Both the position numbers and the translations under genes were made by a program. DNA of 64,000 bases from Gordionus sp. m RMFG-2023 (lineage: Eukaryota > Nematomorpha > Gordioida > Chordodea > Parachordodidae). The stretch is taken from contig NC_088778.1 of NCBI RefSeq assembly GCF_954871325.1, positions 12,533,882 through 12,597,881 of the forward strand, read 5' to 3'. The notes under the pieces were generated by a model. The model was not told where the DNA came from and did not search any database. It saw nothing but the letters and a program-made list of their open reading frames with translations. Shown here in pieces: positions 10,801-25,800 of this stretch (the first letter of the stretch is position 1; every line of letters begins with the position of its first letter).

Positions 10801-13800
10801 TATCAACTTGTCATCAAAAATCTTGTGAGAGGGATTTTCTCTGTTAAATATATCCTCAATTTTAAATTGATTTATGTAAGGAATATTGCTGCCGACCGCG
10901 TTATGATTCGATGGTCCACATCTTATGCCAATGAGATTATGAGTGGCTGGATTAACCCACTCTTTGCAGGTCCTGTTAAATTGTTTCAAATATTATAAAA
11001 AAAATAAGAATTAAGTTTATAAAAAATCTTAAAAGTGATTTTAGTAGATTGTTGCTTTTTATAAACTACAATTACAAATAAAGAATTTAATAAAATTAAG
11101 TTATCAAGAAAAAATCCTAAGCTGTTAAAGTAACGAGATATCGTATTAGATATATTTAAGGGTAACGGCGATACATCTTTTACGGTGTTTTACCATATGA
11201 AATTTCTGCTTAAAAGTAAGCTAATATAAAATGGCGCTTAGGACCAAATTTTATTCGAGTGACTGTTGTATCTGTTGATATATAATTGACATTTATGGAC
11301 GTTTTTCAATGACTTCGAATAAAAGACATATAATTTTTTTATCTTTGTTCTTTTTAGAAGTGTGACATTATTATTATAGTGATATATTTATGAAATAAAA
11401 GAAATCGTGGGATTATCATTATAGAATCATTTTATTTTAAGAAAAGTTACGAAATTATATTTTTACTTGGCGTTGGTGCCCATCCAATAAAACAATCCCT
11501 TTTCGTCAAAATCGGATGAATGCACAAAATTGATAGATTCCGACGTTTTGTTTTTGATAGTTTTAACAAACTCAAAGGTCGACCGTGGGTAATCAAACCA
11601 TTGTTTAGAAACCTTATAGAAGAAAATAAAAATAATTTAAATTCCAGTGTCATAAAATAAATAAAGGATAAGCAAAATAGCATAATTCTAACTTATCCTA
11701 TAATTATATAAAACATGTCTATATATAATATATAAACTTTCATGTGATCTATTTATATAACATAACATTAACTTTTTGATTAACAAAATGTCTCAAGCTA
11801 TTGATTTGAACTAGAGGCTCTATGCGTAAAATTTTTCCGGTTTTGTCTAACAAGACGTTCTCTTCAGGATGCTTCTCCAAAGTAAATCGCAATTTTTTGA
11901 CTAACATCTGCAATCGAAAAAGATTTTCAGAAAAATTTTGTTAAACATTTTTTACATTTTGAGATCATTTAAACCAATTACACAAGACAAGACGCATATA
12001 AACTAGTGCTGTAAACGTTACTACAAAAAAAAACGCATTACCGTTACTCGTTACATCTGAAAAAAAAGGAACGCGTTACCTTTACTCGTTACTTTTCAAA
12101 AAAGGAACGCGTGTTACCGATTTTTCAAAAAGTAAAGGGCTACTCGTTACTTAAAAAAATTAAATATATACAAAAATAATTTTTATTTTTACAATATATA
12201 ATAAAATAAAACTATACAAAAAGAATATATAAGACCGTTTTATAAAAAAAATATTCATATATTTAATTATAATATAAATAAAATTATACAAAAATATTAT
12301 ATTATAGATAACATCTTTATGTAACAATTTTTTATTTATTTTTAGCACAATTGATTTCAAAATTTTGATCAGATAAACCAGAGCGCTTAGTGCTCAACAC
12401 AGCTGGTTAAATAATGGGATGTTATATATAGAATTTTAATAATAAATAAAATCTATAATAAAATTCTCTGTAAAATTTTGTTATTGTATAAATCCTGGTT
12501 ATGCCACTCTTTCATATTTATTTATTATTTAAACAGTTTTTTAAAATCACTATTTTTATTCTTTAAATTTATTAATGGAGTCAAACCAATAGCAATACTA
12601 AAACAAGAAATAGAAGATATAAAAAACTCAATATAATACCTTGAACCAAAACCAATATTTTGTTAATTTTGGGTTTTTAATATTGGTTTCCAGTCCAATA
12701 CTGTAGTATAATTTAATTGCTTATATTTAGGGCTAAACCGATCCACATATTTTCACCGATCCAAACCGATATTGCTACAAAACTGATGCGATACTGATAC
12801 CTATCCGATATTTATATTGAACCAAATGTAATTATAAATCAATATTTTTTATGCAAAAAATCAAATTGTGCATAATTGAATTTTTTTTATTTCTACAATT
12901 AAGACTATAATTTAAAAAACATATATTTATAATATATCCATTTTATTTTGGTATGAATTATACAATTGTTTAATAAATAAAATTATAATATATTAGATTT
13001 TTTAAATAAATACAAGAGCCTCTAGATTTTCTGGCAATAAGCTTATACGATATGGAGTATCTATATCCCCTGCCGTACTGAAGGTGAACTCAGATGATTC
13101 CACATATAACGCATTTTGCAAAATTATCTTTGTCTTTTGTAAAATATTTCCATAATTCATATACCATATTTAAAAAAATTCTTTTATTTAAAGTATAAAT
13201 AAAAAAATTTAAAATAAATAAAACTTTGGGTGTTCCTTTCTATTTTTATAAAAAAAACTTTCAAAATATTATAAATCTATTTTAAAAAAGAATAAAATTT
13301 AGAGGGTGTTGTGCATTTGCATTGTTTAAAAATAAATTATTTAGAAAATATTATAATAATGTAAAATAAATATACATAACATAAAATAACAAAAAAAAGA
13401 AAAGTAAAAAAATCGGATCTGTTTTTTACAGGTATCGGCCCGATCCGATATTTTTGGAAAATTTTAAATATCGGTGCCGATCCGATCCGATATTTAATAT
13501 CGACACAGCCCTACTTATATTTTAATGACATGATTAAGCTTTTCAAAATATTATTCTATTATTAAAGTAATATTTAAAATAATGATATATTAATTTATCT
13601 TTTTACCTTCATATGCTTTTTTAAGTTTAAACTGCTGGACATTGAGGTTGAAATATTTGTGTGGGGATATAATTTACATTTCCCAAGTGTAGACTTAATA
13701 CCATTAATTATCTTTATTGGTTTAAAATATATTTCAAATTGGGGCCAGGGAAAGGTTAAATCATCTTCTGAAGAAGTAAGTACTATGGACATAATATTCT

Positions 13801-16800
13801 TAAAATAAATTATAAGAATAATAATATCATTATTAACATTTACTTTGAATTTTGATTGAATATTAATTTCGACAGAAAATTTAACAACGAGAATTTAAAA
13901 TAAAAATGAAGGCAGTGGTTGATATGAATTAAAACTCGGATTAAATTATTTATATTAATAATTAAAAAATAAATAAAAGTAATTTTATAATACAATAAAA
14001 TATGTTTTTCTTTTTGTTGATATTTTTTAAGAAAAAATATAAAGTAACGAGTAATGTTTTGCGTTAACGTTACTCAAAAAAAAGAAACACGTTACCGTTA
14101 CTCGTTACCTCTAGAAGAAGGTAACGAGTGGCATTCCTTTTCTTCAAAAGAAGTAACGTCGTTAGTATCGATGTTCCTTTTTTGACGTTACTTCACAGCA
14201 CTAATATAAACTAAAGACTTTAAAAAATTTCAATTTGCCCAAAATTTTAAGCAAATTAACCAATGTTACACCTCAAAATTAGTTCTTTACTGTTCTTAAT
14301 GGTAATTTGTAATATGAATATATGTATACTATAATAAAGAGAAAAAAATATAGACGATATATCAAGATTAAAATGGGTAAATTTTAATTAAAAAAATTAT
14401 GATTTATTGTATCTAAAAATTATTAGTTATTTATTTTCATTTATCTTTCATTTTAAATCTTATAATTTTACTAGAGTTTTAATTAATTACTTACTAATAA
14501 ATGATTTTATATAATTATTAATCCCGAAAATATTTTTCTGATATAAAATTATTTAAATTGAAAAGAATAATTTATTTTCGATTAATATTGACTCAGAGTT
14601 ATTTTCCTCCGAGGTAAAAATGTATTTTTATTTAATTATAAAACCTGATTTTTATCAAAGATCTGCAGATGGTCAAAATTTCAGGCCCGGTCCGTATTTG
14701 AATATTCTTTAGTTTTAGACTAGACCAGAATTATTTTAAAATGTTTAATTTTAAATACAAATTTTCTCACTTTTTGGCTCGGCCCAAATTTTTACGGCTT
14801 GGTGCGGAATTTTTAATTAGTTATTTTGAATAATTTTGCATATTTTTTCAAGGAGAAATTGAAAATTTGATTAGCAAATGATTTTTAAACGCTTCATTAA
14901 GCTGAGTCCTAAATATTAATTCGTAACTTTAATGAAAAAAAGAGGAATAGGCTATTTTTAATGTAAAAATAGCATAGTGGCCTAATTACGTTATAATTCT
15001 TTAAGTTCGAAGAGTTATAAAAATTTTAGCTTAAAGTTCACAAAGTTGTGAAATTTTACGAAAAAAATATAATCAATAATAAATTTTCATTTTTCAAATT
15101 ATAAGAAATTGGCAGTTATATTAATGAAAATGGGAAGTCTTTAATCGAAATGGAAAGTATTAAAATTAAATTGAAAGTATAAAAATACAAAACTTAAAAA
15201 AACATTTAATGAAAGATTTTGGACATGTTTCATAATTTTATAGTTAAGAAAGGTTTGAAATTTTTTTTAAAAATATTAAAGGCTTCATTATGATTTTCCT
15301 TATAATTATTTCATATAAATTTTAATATATTTTTTTAATCGGAACAGCCCAGATTTCTTTAATAAAAATTTCAAGCCCATAAAATGAATTAATTCTTAAG
15401 CCCAGCCCGTCCGGGGATTCCTGATTTATATTAAAAAATATCATGAATTTGCCAGTTCAAGTGGTAAAAGCTTTCTTATAGCCAATTGAAAAAATGTTTT
15501 ATAATAAAATAGGAATTTCAAAACTTTTTTTTTACATGCATATTATTGTGTGACAGTGAACTAGCGTTATCACCATTGGTGTGATAATTGTGAAGATAAA
15601 CGGGAAAGTTTTCCAAAAATTCCAGGACACCAACTAATTTCTTGATCAGTATAGCCAGGGGTGAATTGAGTATATTGTCGCTAACAAGAAAAAATATTGA
15701 ATTAAATATACGCTTTGAAATTAGGATATAATAATTATGTTGGATATTGAAGAGATATATTGAAACCACAATTAATCTTATAAAAAATAGTGTTACTGCT
15801 GGTGTAAATATTTTTTTTAAAAATTATCTCTAAAATTGTTATGGTTCAGTCTAAGGTAATCAATTCGATCTTGTGTGTGGTTCAGGCAGGATGACCTCTA
15901 CTCATTTATATAGAATAATGTATTTAAAAAAGTTTACTAATTCAAAAGTGGCGTAACGAATATCTTTAAGAATATTTGAATTCGTTCGTAGGCTTGCCAA
16001 GCCACAAATTTGTCAATGCGAATATCCCACTTGAAGAAAAATAAATATAACAATTAGCCATTATTGAAAATTTTATTCTGGTAAATTTTATGGTAAGAAT
16101 TTAATAAAAAAATGTCCGTTTTTTCATTAATTTATAAAAAATAAATAAACTGTCATTTATACATTTTAATACATTACATTTTCATTCTTACTGGGGTTCT
16201 TAAAATGAAAAAATAACAACTAATTGATCAGATTATGTACAAAATTTCAAACTATATATTTTTTTAAATATTCAATAATCCTAATTCAAATCAATAGCTC
16301 ACTTGCTATTAATGACTAAAAAACTCCCACCGAACTTATAATAACTCATTTCTGTTTAAGTTCAAATAAAATTAAATTCCGAAATTCTTTTATTTCAAAA
16401 TTTATATCATAATTACAACTTAAAAAATTGATTTGCATGAATAAAAAAATTACAAGTTAAAAAGTAAAAAACCAAAAAGTCAAGAAAAATAAAAAAGTGA
16501 AAAGTTTATAGAATCATAATCATTATTTTTATCAAAATCTATGATTGACATATTATATAAAATATATATAATTATTTTTAAATAATTACAATAATTTTAA
16601 TCTTGCCTTTGCCTCAAGGTGCTGGATCAAAATAGAGCTCATTTGTGTGAATATTAAAATGACTCCATTAGTCTCATCTCTAGGAATATTTCTCCAAAGA
16701 GCCTCATTTTATTACCACTTAGCATCATCTTCTTCGACAAGTAATTAAAGGAATTTATCCTAAATACCATCACAGCCTTTTAGATTCATTTTTTGATCTT

Positions 16801-19800
16801 GAAACGACCAATCCTAATGCACCCACTCAAAGATGGAAATATCTTAATCCACCTTTTTCCCTTAATTTTCATTCTTTTAACTATTGAGAGAATATTTTTT
16901 TACATTATGTTCTAAATTTGTAATCAAAGATAGGTTCAAGGAAATCAATAGTTAAAAAAACAATAATTATTCATAAAAGTCTAATCCAACCTTCCACAAA
17001 ACCAAGATCAATAACGAAAATATAATTTTTGATAAATGTTTCCTCAAAAATGACTGCTCTATTAAATTTGTATAAGAGGTTCGAACACATATTCAGTTAA
17101 GAAATTAAAAATTATCTGGTTAGAAATTTTCAAACATCATTTCTATTTTATATTACTGCTATTAAGGATGCACCAATTTTTAATTTTGTATCTGCCATAT
17201 CACATTTTTAATGATCAATACTCTCAAAATGGTAGGTAAAAAAATAGCCAATATCAACTTATAGGTTAAATCGGATGACATCGAATCGGCATCGATGCAC
17301 CAGAAAATTAATTTGATAGAAATAGCGTGCCACAAATATATTCTAAAAATAACCCATCTCCGCAATTACGCAACATTTATCCAATATAGAATAACATCTA
17401 CAAATTGGGTGGTCAAAAATTTTGCTCCAATTCATAAAATATATCAAAACCTCGGGCGTTAAAGCTTTCAATAGATTTTCGAGCAACCCACTTGATAACA
17501 ATTCGTAGGGGGTAATATCCGTTTCTAGATCCGCTTTTTGAGTCAGCATTTTTTGCAAACGTTTAAACGCGCTTCCCATATTGTGCTTCCAATCCATTTC
17601 ATCCTCCTAAATGTTATTTACATTAAATAAAATTTAAAATTCCTGCGGAGATTTATGAAAAAAATGTATATTTATCTAAAATACTAATACACCTTTCTAA
17701 ACAATCTATTTACTAAGAATACATTTTTGTTAATGTTGGGTCATGAGCTATTACATGATTATTCGTTTAAATAGTTTATATGTCACTCGAAGTATTGTTA
17801 TAAAAAAAATATGTTATTTAAAAATCTCTAATTTAGTTGAAGAACTTTATTTAAACTCAAAGAAATGGAAATTAAATTTACCCGATTAACACCATATTGT
17901 CCATAATGGTAATATATTATAATTTTTTAAATTTAAAAATTAATTTAAGCCATGAAGTGTTGGGGAAAAAATCTCGATTTCATAAATTTTACCTTGAGAG
18001 AAAACTTTTGTTCTTTAAATTAATTATCATTTCTCTTTTCCAGTATACAAATAATTAAACTTTTGATTTCATTAATTTAATAGTGTGTTAAGTATTATTT
18101 ATGCTAAGTTTAGTTATTTTATTCTCTTTCACTTTTAACCAATTTAGTTATTCTTTAATAAATATATTGCTTCATTATCCAAATTCGCAGAGCAACTTAA
18201 GTCCATATCAAGTGCAAGATTAGATATTAATTTTGAATCACCTAAAAAATCATCTTTCTCTTCAATTGCTAATGAGTAAACAAATTTTATTTTGAATAAC
18301 AACCAAAAACGCTATCATATTATGTGAAATTGACCAATATTATCTAAGATTATATAAATATATATAAGAAGCTTAAAAACCTTTGCATTTATCCGATAAT
18401 TCTCACTCAACTTTATATTTAAACGAAAATAACAAATATTTTTCAAAAAATATTTTCAAAATGGTCAATTTTTTTCGCATTTAGGAATATTGCATTAAAA
18501 AATCAATTTAAATTAAATAATAAAATGTGCTATATAATATTTAAAAAGTGTGGTTGAAAATCAGAATTAGCAAAAAAAATATTTCTATGAGCGTCATATT
18601 AATTTGGAATCGGATTATTAGAATAAAAATAAAGGATAAAAACCGATAAAGTTATTTTGATTTGTTGTAGGTAAGCCGATTCAATGAGGGAAGAGATGGC
18701 GCCAAGCTTATTTATTTTGTTGCGATCCAATTCGTCCAGATTGGTAAAGTAATTTTCACATATACTTTTACACTTTTCCGCTAACTAATATTTATAAAAC
18801 GTTTTTTAAATAAGATTTGTAAAATGTACTTTAGAATTTAATATTATGGAACATCAATTTTATCACATAAATTCTAGTGAGTCTAATTATCTAAAATGGA
18901 ATCATTTTTTGTAGGGGGAAAATATTTTTTATCCGAGAAACATTTTTTTTTAAATTCATAAGGGGAAGCATTTTTTTATTTTAAAAAATACTTTGGTAGA
19001 ACGAGGGAACCCCTCTTGTTCATCCGAATAATCCTCGGACAATTCCGTGGCCAAAGAACGAATCTTTTCTATGATACCCATTCGAAAAAATTTAAGCGCG
19101 AAAAACGCTTTACAGTTTACCATCAAATTTTCGATAATGTCCAATATCGATTCCCTGCAATCATTTTCCTCCTTGAAATATATATAATTTTTTAATTGAA
19201 CAAATATATGTAAAAATACATTTATTTCTATGTTTCAAATTTATATTAATATACATTTTAATACGAATCTTGTTTATAATTCATAGTTACTCTAATAAAC
19301 ATTTTTATTTAATAAACCTAAAAAAATGTAATTTTGTTAAGTTCTTTTAATTCTTATAATTAAGAACAAATCCGAATTATTATTTCAATTCATACAATTG
19401 ATAGATTTGTCATTAACTGGTCATTAAAATAATTAGTCAATTTTGTAAAAATAATATTAAATTCATTCAATCTTATAGAGTCCAGCAAGCAAAGTTCGAG
19501 TTTCAAAATTCAGAAAAATTGATTAGTCCTGGTCCATAATCGCAACTTAAATCGGACCGGGTTTGGTCATTCCATGTCAACTTTTGGCCAACCCCTTTCA
19601 ATTTTATTAAAAATTTGTAGCCATATTATTTATAATCTAGTGATGTTGTAAATAAAATTTTAGCTAATTAGTTATATTACCTGAGATAATGGGAATTAAA
19701 GGCATAAAAATCGGATTTTTAATAGCTTTTTACTAGTGCTGTAAACATTTTTAAAAAAATCAAACTCGTTCGCGTTCAACGTTCATTGACAAAATCGAAC

Positions 19801-22800
19801 GCGTTCACGTTCACGTTCAAAAAAAGGAACGCGTTCACGTTCATGAACGCATTCACGTTCGTTCAAATTTTATGATAAATTTTTTTTTAAATTTAATTTA
19901 ATATAAATAAATGTCTTATATTTTTTAACACAATATATTAGCCATGTTAAAAAATAATATAGTTTTATTTTGATAATATAATTATAACTGCAATATAACA
20001 TAGCGAATAAAAGGATTATTTTATTTATAAAAAATTCTTATTAATTTTTAATAACAATTGTTCTTCAAAATTTTCATCTGATGGAACGCTTGGCAGTTAA
20101 TATGATATTAGCTAACTAAAAATGCGCTCTACAGTTCACACTCTAATAGCGTTTCGCATAGAACTTCATGATTAACATTATCAAAAGCTCTAAATCCACG
20201 AAAGTGAAGTAGAAGAGTATTTTGTATTTATAACATTTTTACATAATTATTTTCAGGGCTATTGGCTCTAGTATGTTTTTGTTTGGTCTGTACGACATAT
20301 TGGGTAAAAGATGAAGTGTAGATATGATTTTATTTTTTAAGAGGACCATCTTTGAGACAAAGGATGTGAGGGCTAAGGTTCGGTAATAAGCAAATTTTTG
20401 TAGGTCTTTGATTTTAGGAAATATATAGGAAAGGTTCCATTCCACTGGAGTATTTCCGTTCTCCCATATTTTATTGAAGAGGGCTAATAGGAAGGAAGAT
20501 ATTGTCAATAAGTGCGATTTTAGGTATTCAGCTGTGATATTATCCAGCCCCGGAGCTTTTTTCCGTAGTTTTTGACTACATTTAATATTTTATTTATGGA
20601 GAAGACCGAGGTGGGACGAGGTTTGTATTTATGTTTGTTGGCAGAATTGCTTTCCGTGAATCGAAGACCATCATATAATGATCAAGTCATAATGCCATTT
20701 GTTCGTCGGTCAATGATTACTTTTCCGTTTCCTAAAACTGGATTTTCTAAAACTACAAGATTTACAGAAATATTTTAATTTTTCATAGGCATCATAAATC
20801 CTATTTTCTTTTATTTCTTTATAGATATCAAAAGCTTTTTTTACTATGTATACTCATCTATCACTCCGCAGTAATCTCTATATGTTTTCCACAAGTCGTT
20901 ATTCGAGCCATTCTTCAGTCTTACTTTATTTATTTTTTCTAATGTCTGACTAGACTCCACTCTTTCCTTGAAAAAAGACTTACATTTGGCGACATCATTT
21001 TAAATAATTTTCAGCATTCTTCTACGTTTCCGTGCAAAGTTATGTTTAGAAAGTTGGCTCTTTTCCTATATAATGCTTGATCAAAAATTATTACATCTTC
21101 CTGCATTTGTAATTTATTGAATTTACGTGTAAAGTTTGTTTTCAAATGATTTGTACTATGTACAGTCGAGTTTTGTATAATTCTGTTATAATAGCCCCTT
21201 ATATTTTTAACGGTAATATTAGCTATAAGCCTTCTATGATCTGACAGGTTTATATTAGTTAATGCTTTAACACCGTCAAACCACTGGTGAATATTAGATA
21301 AAGAAATCAATTTGGGATTTGCAGAACCCTTACGAAGGTGTATGTGTTTATTTCTCCGTGGCAAAAAAAAAGTATTTTCGATTTTAAAGTTCTTGTTTCT
21401 GCAAAAATCAGAAGTTTCTTGCTATCCTCGTTATTCGGTTGATGTATGATAGCATACCCGGTGACATTACTGCTAACATATTCTGCTTCTTTGCCAATTT
21501 TCAGTTTTAGATCGCCTAGAATTATTACATTATATCAGCATGGTAGGGAGTGGATCGTATTTATCATTATGTCAATGATGCCTATTCTTTCATTTCTATT
21601 TGGTGGGGCATAGAAATTTGCTATTATTGTGGGTCTAAAATTTGTGTTTTAATGGAAAGGATCACATCTTTCAGATAGGATACGAATTTGATGATGAATT
21701 TATGTATTCGTTTATTTATTAGGAATGCTATCCCAGACCAGCTTTTGGAAGTTGTACCCAAGCAAAATATTTTATAATCGTTAAAGTTTGTAGTGTTATT
21801 CCTTGGACAGTGGGTTTCTTGAATACCTATAATGTCTACTTTCACCACTCTAACCTTAAGAGATTAGCTAGTTTGTTTTTCATCCCATTTATTTTAAGAA
21901 CGCAATTTGTAACTTGCCTGTGAATTTGTTCTCCATTTGGCTATATTAACTTGAACCCAAGAAAATTTTATAAAGATCCAGGTGGCGTTAAAGAATTCAG
22001 CTCTTATCAGTTAAAAAAATTTAAATATGAAAAAGGAAAAACAGCTGATAAAAAAAATATCAAAATTTTTTCTTAAAAAATTCGGATTAATATTAAATTT
22101 TTCAAATAAATAAAAATAAAGTGTTTTTAGAATTGAATGAACGTTAAATTCGAATGCGTTCGTCAAAAAAAAAGGAATGCGTTCACGTTCAAAGTTCGTT
22201 AAAAATAAAAGGAACGCCGTTCATCATTTTTTGCAAAAAAACGAACTTCGTTCACGAACGCGTTCGTTTACAACACTACTTTTAACTCATTTAAATAAAT
22301 AGTTTCAAATTAAAAACTAAATTAGTTAGAATATTGAATCTATTAATAACTAAGTCAATGATTGATAATTAAGGAAAAACATTAAAATTAGATTATTCAA
22401 ATATTCGTCATCTTATGTCCAGTAGAAAATTTAAAATTAATATTTCAAAATAATTATGAGCTACGATTTTTATAAAATTTTTTCCTATTATTCACTTACC
22501 ATTTTTTAAAATTTATCATATTACAATAAAACGTTCATATATAGCGCCATCTATACGTTTTCAAAACATTATTGGTGATTTTTTTTAAATAATTAGCCAG
22601 CCGAGCTATATATTGAAAAAATTAATAGAAAAATAGTAAAAGAATATTAGAAAATAAAAATTTGAATAATGGATATAAAATAAGTAATATTTTAAAAAAT
22701 TTAATTTTGATGTTTCCCCCATAATTACCCATTGTTGACTTTTTTAATATTAGATTCAATATTCGAGACATCAAGTAAAAAGTTTTTAAAAAGGCGGTTT

Positions 22801-25800
22801 TGTATCTTAAATCCACGTTATCTCAGGTAATATAATTCGTTCTTGATATAACTAGAACATATATAACGTGACTACAAATTTTGATAGAAATTGAAAGGGG
22901 TCGGCTGAGAATCTGATTTTGTTGCTCATTCATTAAGTTTCTTTTCGGTATAAATGCAAATGAAATGAATCGAAAACACAATTTTTATTTAAAAAATTTA
23001 AAGATAAAAAAAGGGTTCATTTTAAACTTCATTAGTAAGGATCGAGTTTATAACGCCACACATACGGTATACAAAGTTCGGGAAATCGCGGTGTATTTTG
23101 TCAAAAATGTCTTGAACTCGCAAAGCCTTTGATTTGTTGGTCAAGTAAACCAATTTAAATACCAATGCTAAAAGAGCTTTCCTTATTTATTTTTATTAAT
23201 ATAAACAAATTTTAAAGTCGATCATCATGAAAAATTTGGAACTAGATTTATAAATTATTATTATAAAATAGGCATTAAGATGCTTTAAAAAACGTCGTAA
23301 AATTGCTAAAGAAATTAAACCTTTTAGAGTTCCATAATAAAATATATTTCAAGGATTCTTGGGAAAAATGTATAAATCATATATTTTTAAAAAATAAATA
23401 CCTTAAAATAAAGGAATTCAAATCAACGTATGAGTCCATTAATATGACCAAAAAATTATGAAGGTATCTCTGTGCCATTTCTATATTTTCTTCCTCTTTT
23501 GCCTTCTCCTCTTCTATAAAATATTTTGTGAATAATATTTATTACAAGTTCTGGCCTGTAAAATATATTTTGTTCAAGTCGTCCGCAATAATTTTTTATG
23601 AAAAAGATATAAATTTTTATTCAATTATCAACTATAAAAACATTTCAAAACTTTGCCAGGTCCGTAAAAATAATTTAAACAATTTGTCCAACCCAGCCTC
23701 TAAATCTTTTTGTCCATTATATTCTACGTTGGCACAACCCAGTTCAAAACAAGATTTTCGGGCCGAGCTGGACAAATTAAGCAAAAAATTTTTATAGGCT
23801 AAGCAGAAGATTTGAAATTTTTTTTTGAGCTGATAAAGCCAATTTATTTTGTTTTCTTCATAAGAAATGTTGTACAAAATGTATTTTATGGGCCAGGTAA
23901 AAATAATTAAGTAATTAAGGGCCAGGAACTAATTACTGCAGACGCCTTTCAGATAGTAATAAACCCGATAAGTTTCTATTCCACAATCAGAATAGGATAT
24001 AAAAAATGATCGGCTGCTCAGATAGCGTTTAGAAACAAAAATGAAATCTAATTATTTTATTGGCGACCTGAACTCTATTCACTACCATAATACCATATTA
24101 ATAATTCCTAATAAAACAGTTATTTCTTTATAAAAAGTCGTATAAAAGTTAATTATAAAATATGAGTATAAAACCAATAACGATGGAATTTTTAGAAGCC
24201 TGCATAAACGGATTCTTTGAAATGGCATTTACAAGCTTAGATGACGGATTTTCGATGTTGGCGACATTAAACGAATTCTCGTCATATTCGCCCGCATTTT
24301 TTTCGATGTTGATGATAGTGGATTCAGGAGGAGTCTGACTAGTTGATGCCTCCTTTTCTGGCTCAATATTTAATTTGGTGGGACTTTCCTGAAAGTAGTT
24401 TTTTTATGTAATCATTTTAAAATGTATATAAAAAACAATGGCGTTACTAATATTTTCAAAAATATTTTTTTGGGGTATCCGATATTAAATATCAATATCG
24501 GGTTGGTCTCAAGAAAAATATCGTATCGGCAGATATTTTATAAAAAAATAAACTAATACAAATTTTATAAAGTAAAGATAAATATTTTTTTCCACATTTT
24601 TTATTTTATATTTGAACTAATTTTTTTTCTCGTAATAAATTTTCACAACTCCCATAAAGAAAGTGTGAAGGGAGGCAACACTTTTTTACATTTTATTGAT
24701 GATAGAAGAAGTAAAATATATTAATAAATTAATAGGAAAAGTAATTTGAGCTGCTATTTTTTTAAGAAAAACCCCGAGGCCAAAGTGATAGTTTTCGGCA
24801 ACTAGGATTAGCCTATTTTTTAGCCTGCTAAAAATTGGCTTACGGCAAAAAATATAGCGAACTATAGTGTAGAACTATTAAATATACACATCCCTAAATT
24901 TAAAAAAAATAAGAAAGCATGTCTAATATTCTAAACACAGAGAATGAAATTAAAAATTGTCTCCTGTAAAGTTGGGAAAAATGGAGATAGAATAATCTAA
25001 TTCTCAGGCGAAGAAATATTAGAATGGAAATCATTTAAAAAAAGAAAAGTAATTATGAACATATTAAATCATTTAGATTAATAACGAATATTATTAATAA
25101 TTTTCAATGTTTTTTCCAAAATTTCCAATATTTTCTTTAAAAGACCATATAAATTCAATCGAAAAAAAACGTTTAATTAATTAAGTAATTTTCAATTATT
25201 ATTTAAAAAATTCGTATTCAAATCAATAGAATAATTGTGATATTTATGTTTGTAAAATCGAATATTATCGAATAAATAATAACTAATAATTCATTTTATA
25301 GGCCAACCTACTATTGTAAAAATAAAATTGAACTTCTTTACCAATAATACAGATTTCTTTAAAGCAGATGCATAAGTCAAAACATTTTGGTGTAATTCGT
25401 CAAACATAGTATTGTCCATTTCTTTATATTTTTATTATAAAATAATCAAGAAATGAAAATATATCACGGGATAATTGCAGATATCATACAAAATTCGATA
25501 ATGCCAATTCTGATATTTTAAATATTTTCGTAAATGCTGATACTTTCCAATTTCGATGCTGACAATTCTTTTATATCATATTAAAATAATTTTTTTTATG
25601 CTTGTTTATTATGAAATGCACTTTAGGTACATTCTAAATCAAAAAGCAAAACATTAGAGATAATTCATTGTAAAATTTCCATAATACAATAAATAACTAA
25701 AAAAATAATACTTGAATTACTATTTATTTATTATGTGTGCTAGTTAAGATTTTGGCTAATAAAAAAATCAATTTTATTAAAAACGTGATTTAAATCACCC

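Larger units (their letters stand above)
19565..22935. mobile_element. Inverted-repeat element in HECTD1 intron 10, host of a nested hAT
   Basis: The left arm at about 19565-19733 and the right arm at about 22720-22930 are inverted copies: CCCCTTTCAATTTTATTAAA, AAATTTGTAG and ATATTACCTGAGATAA on the left reappear reversed on the right, and the similarity continues about 80 bases further in. The hAT element at 19734-22278 sits inside the left arm, so its removal would bring the arms close together. Family unknown; I found no target duplication at the outer borders. Confidence 0.55.

Noticed and set aside
10792-10998. Plus-strand open frame over HECTD1 exon 17
   Set aside because: It is the antisense shadow of the conserved EWVNPA exon.
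12160-12360. A 66-residue open frame rich in Ile, Tyr and Lys
   Set aside because: Composition is that of AT-rich non-coding DNA, and it lies inside the hAT element at 12004-14203.
16140-17170. Search for tRNA, snRNA or CRISPR-like arrays
   Set aside because: No cloverleaf-like A and B boxes, Sm sites or regular spacer arrays were seen here or elsewhere in the window.
23528-23877. Overlapping open frames on both strands
   Set aside because: They mirror each other across GGCC-type repeats and match no protein; this is an eroded element end.
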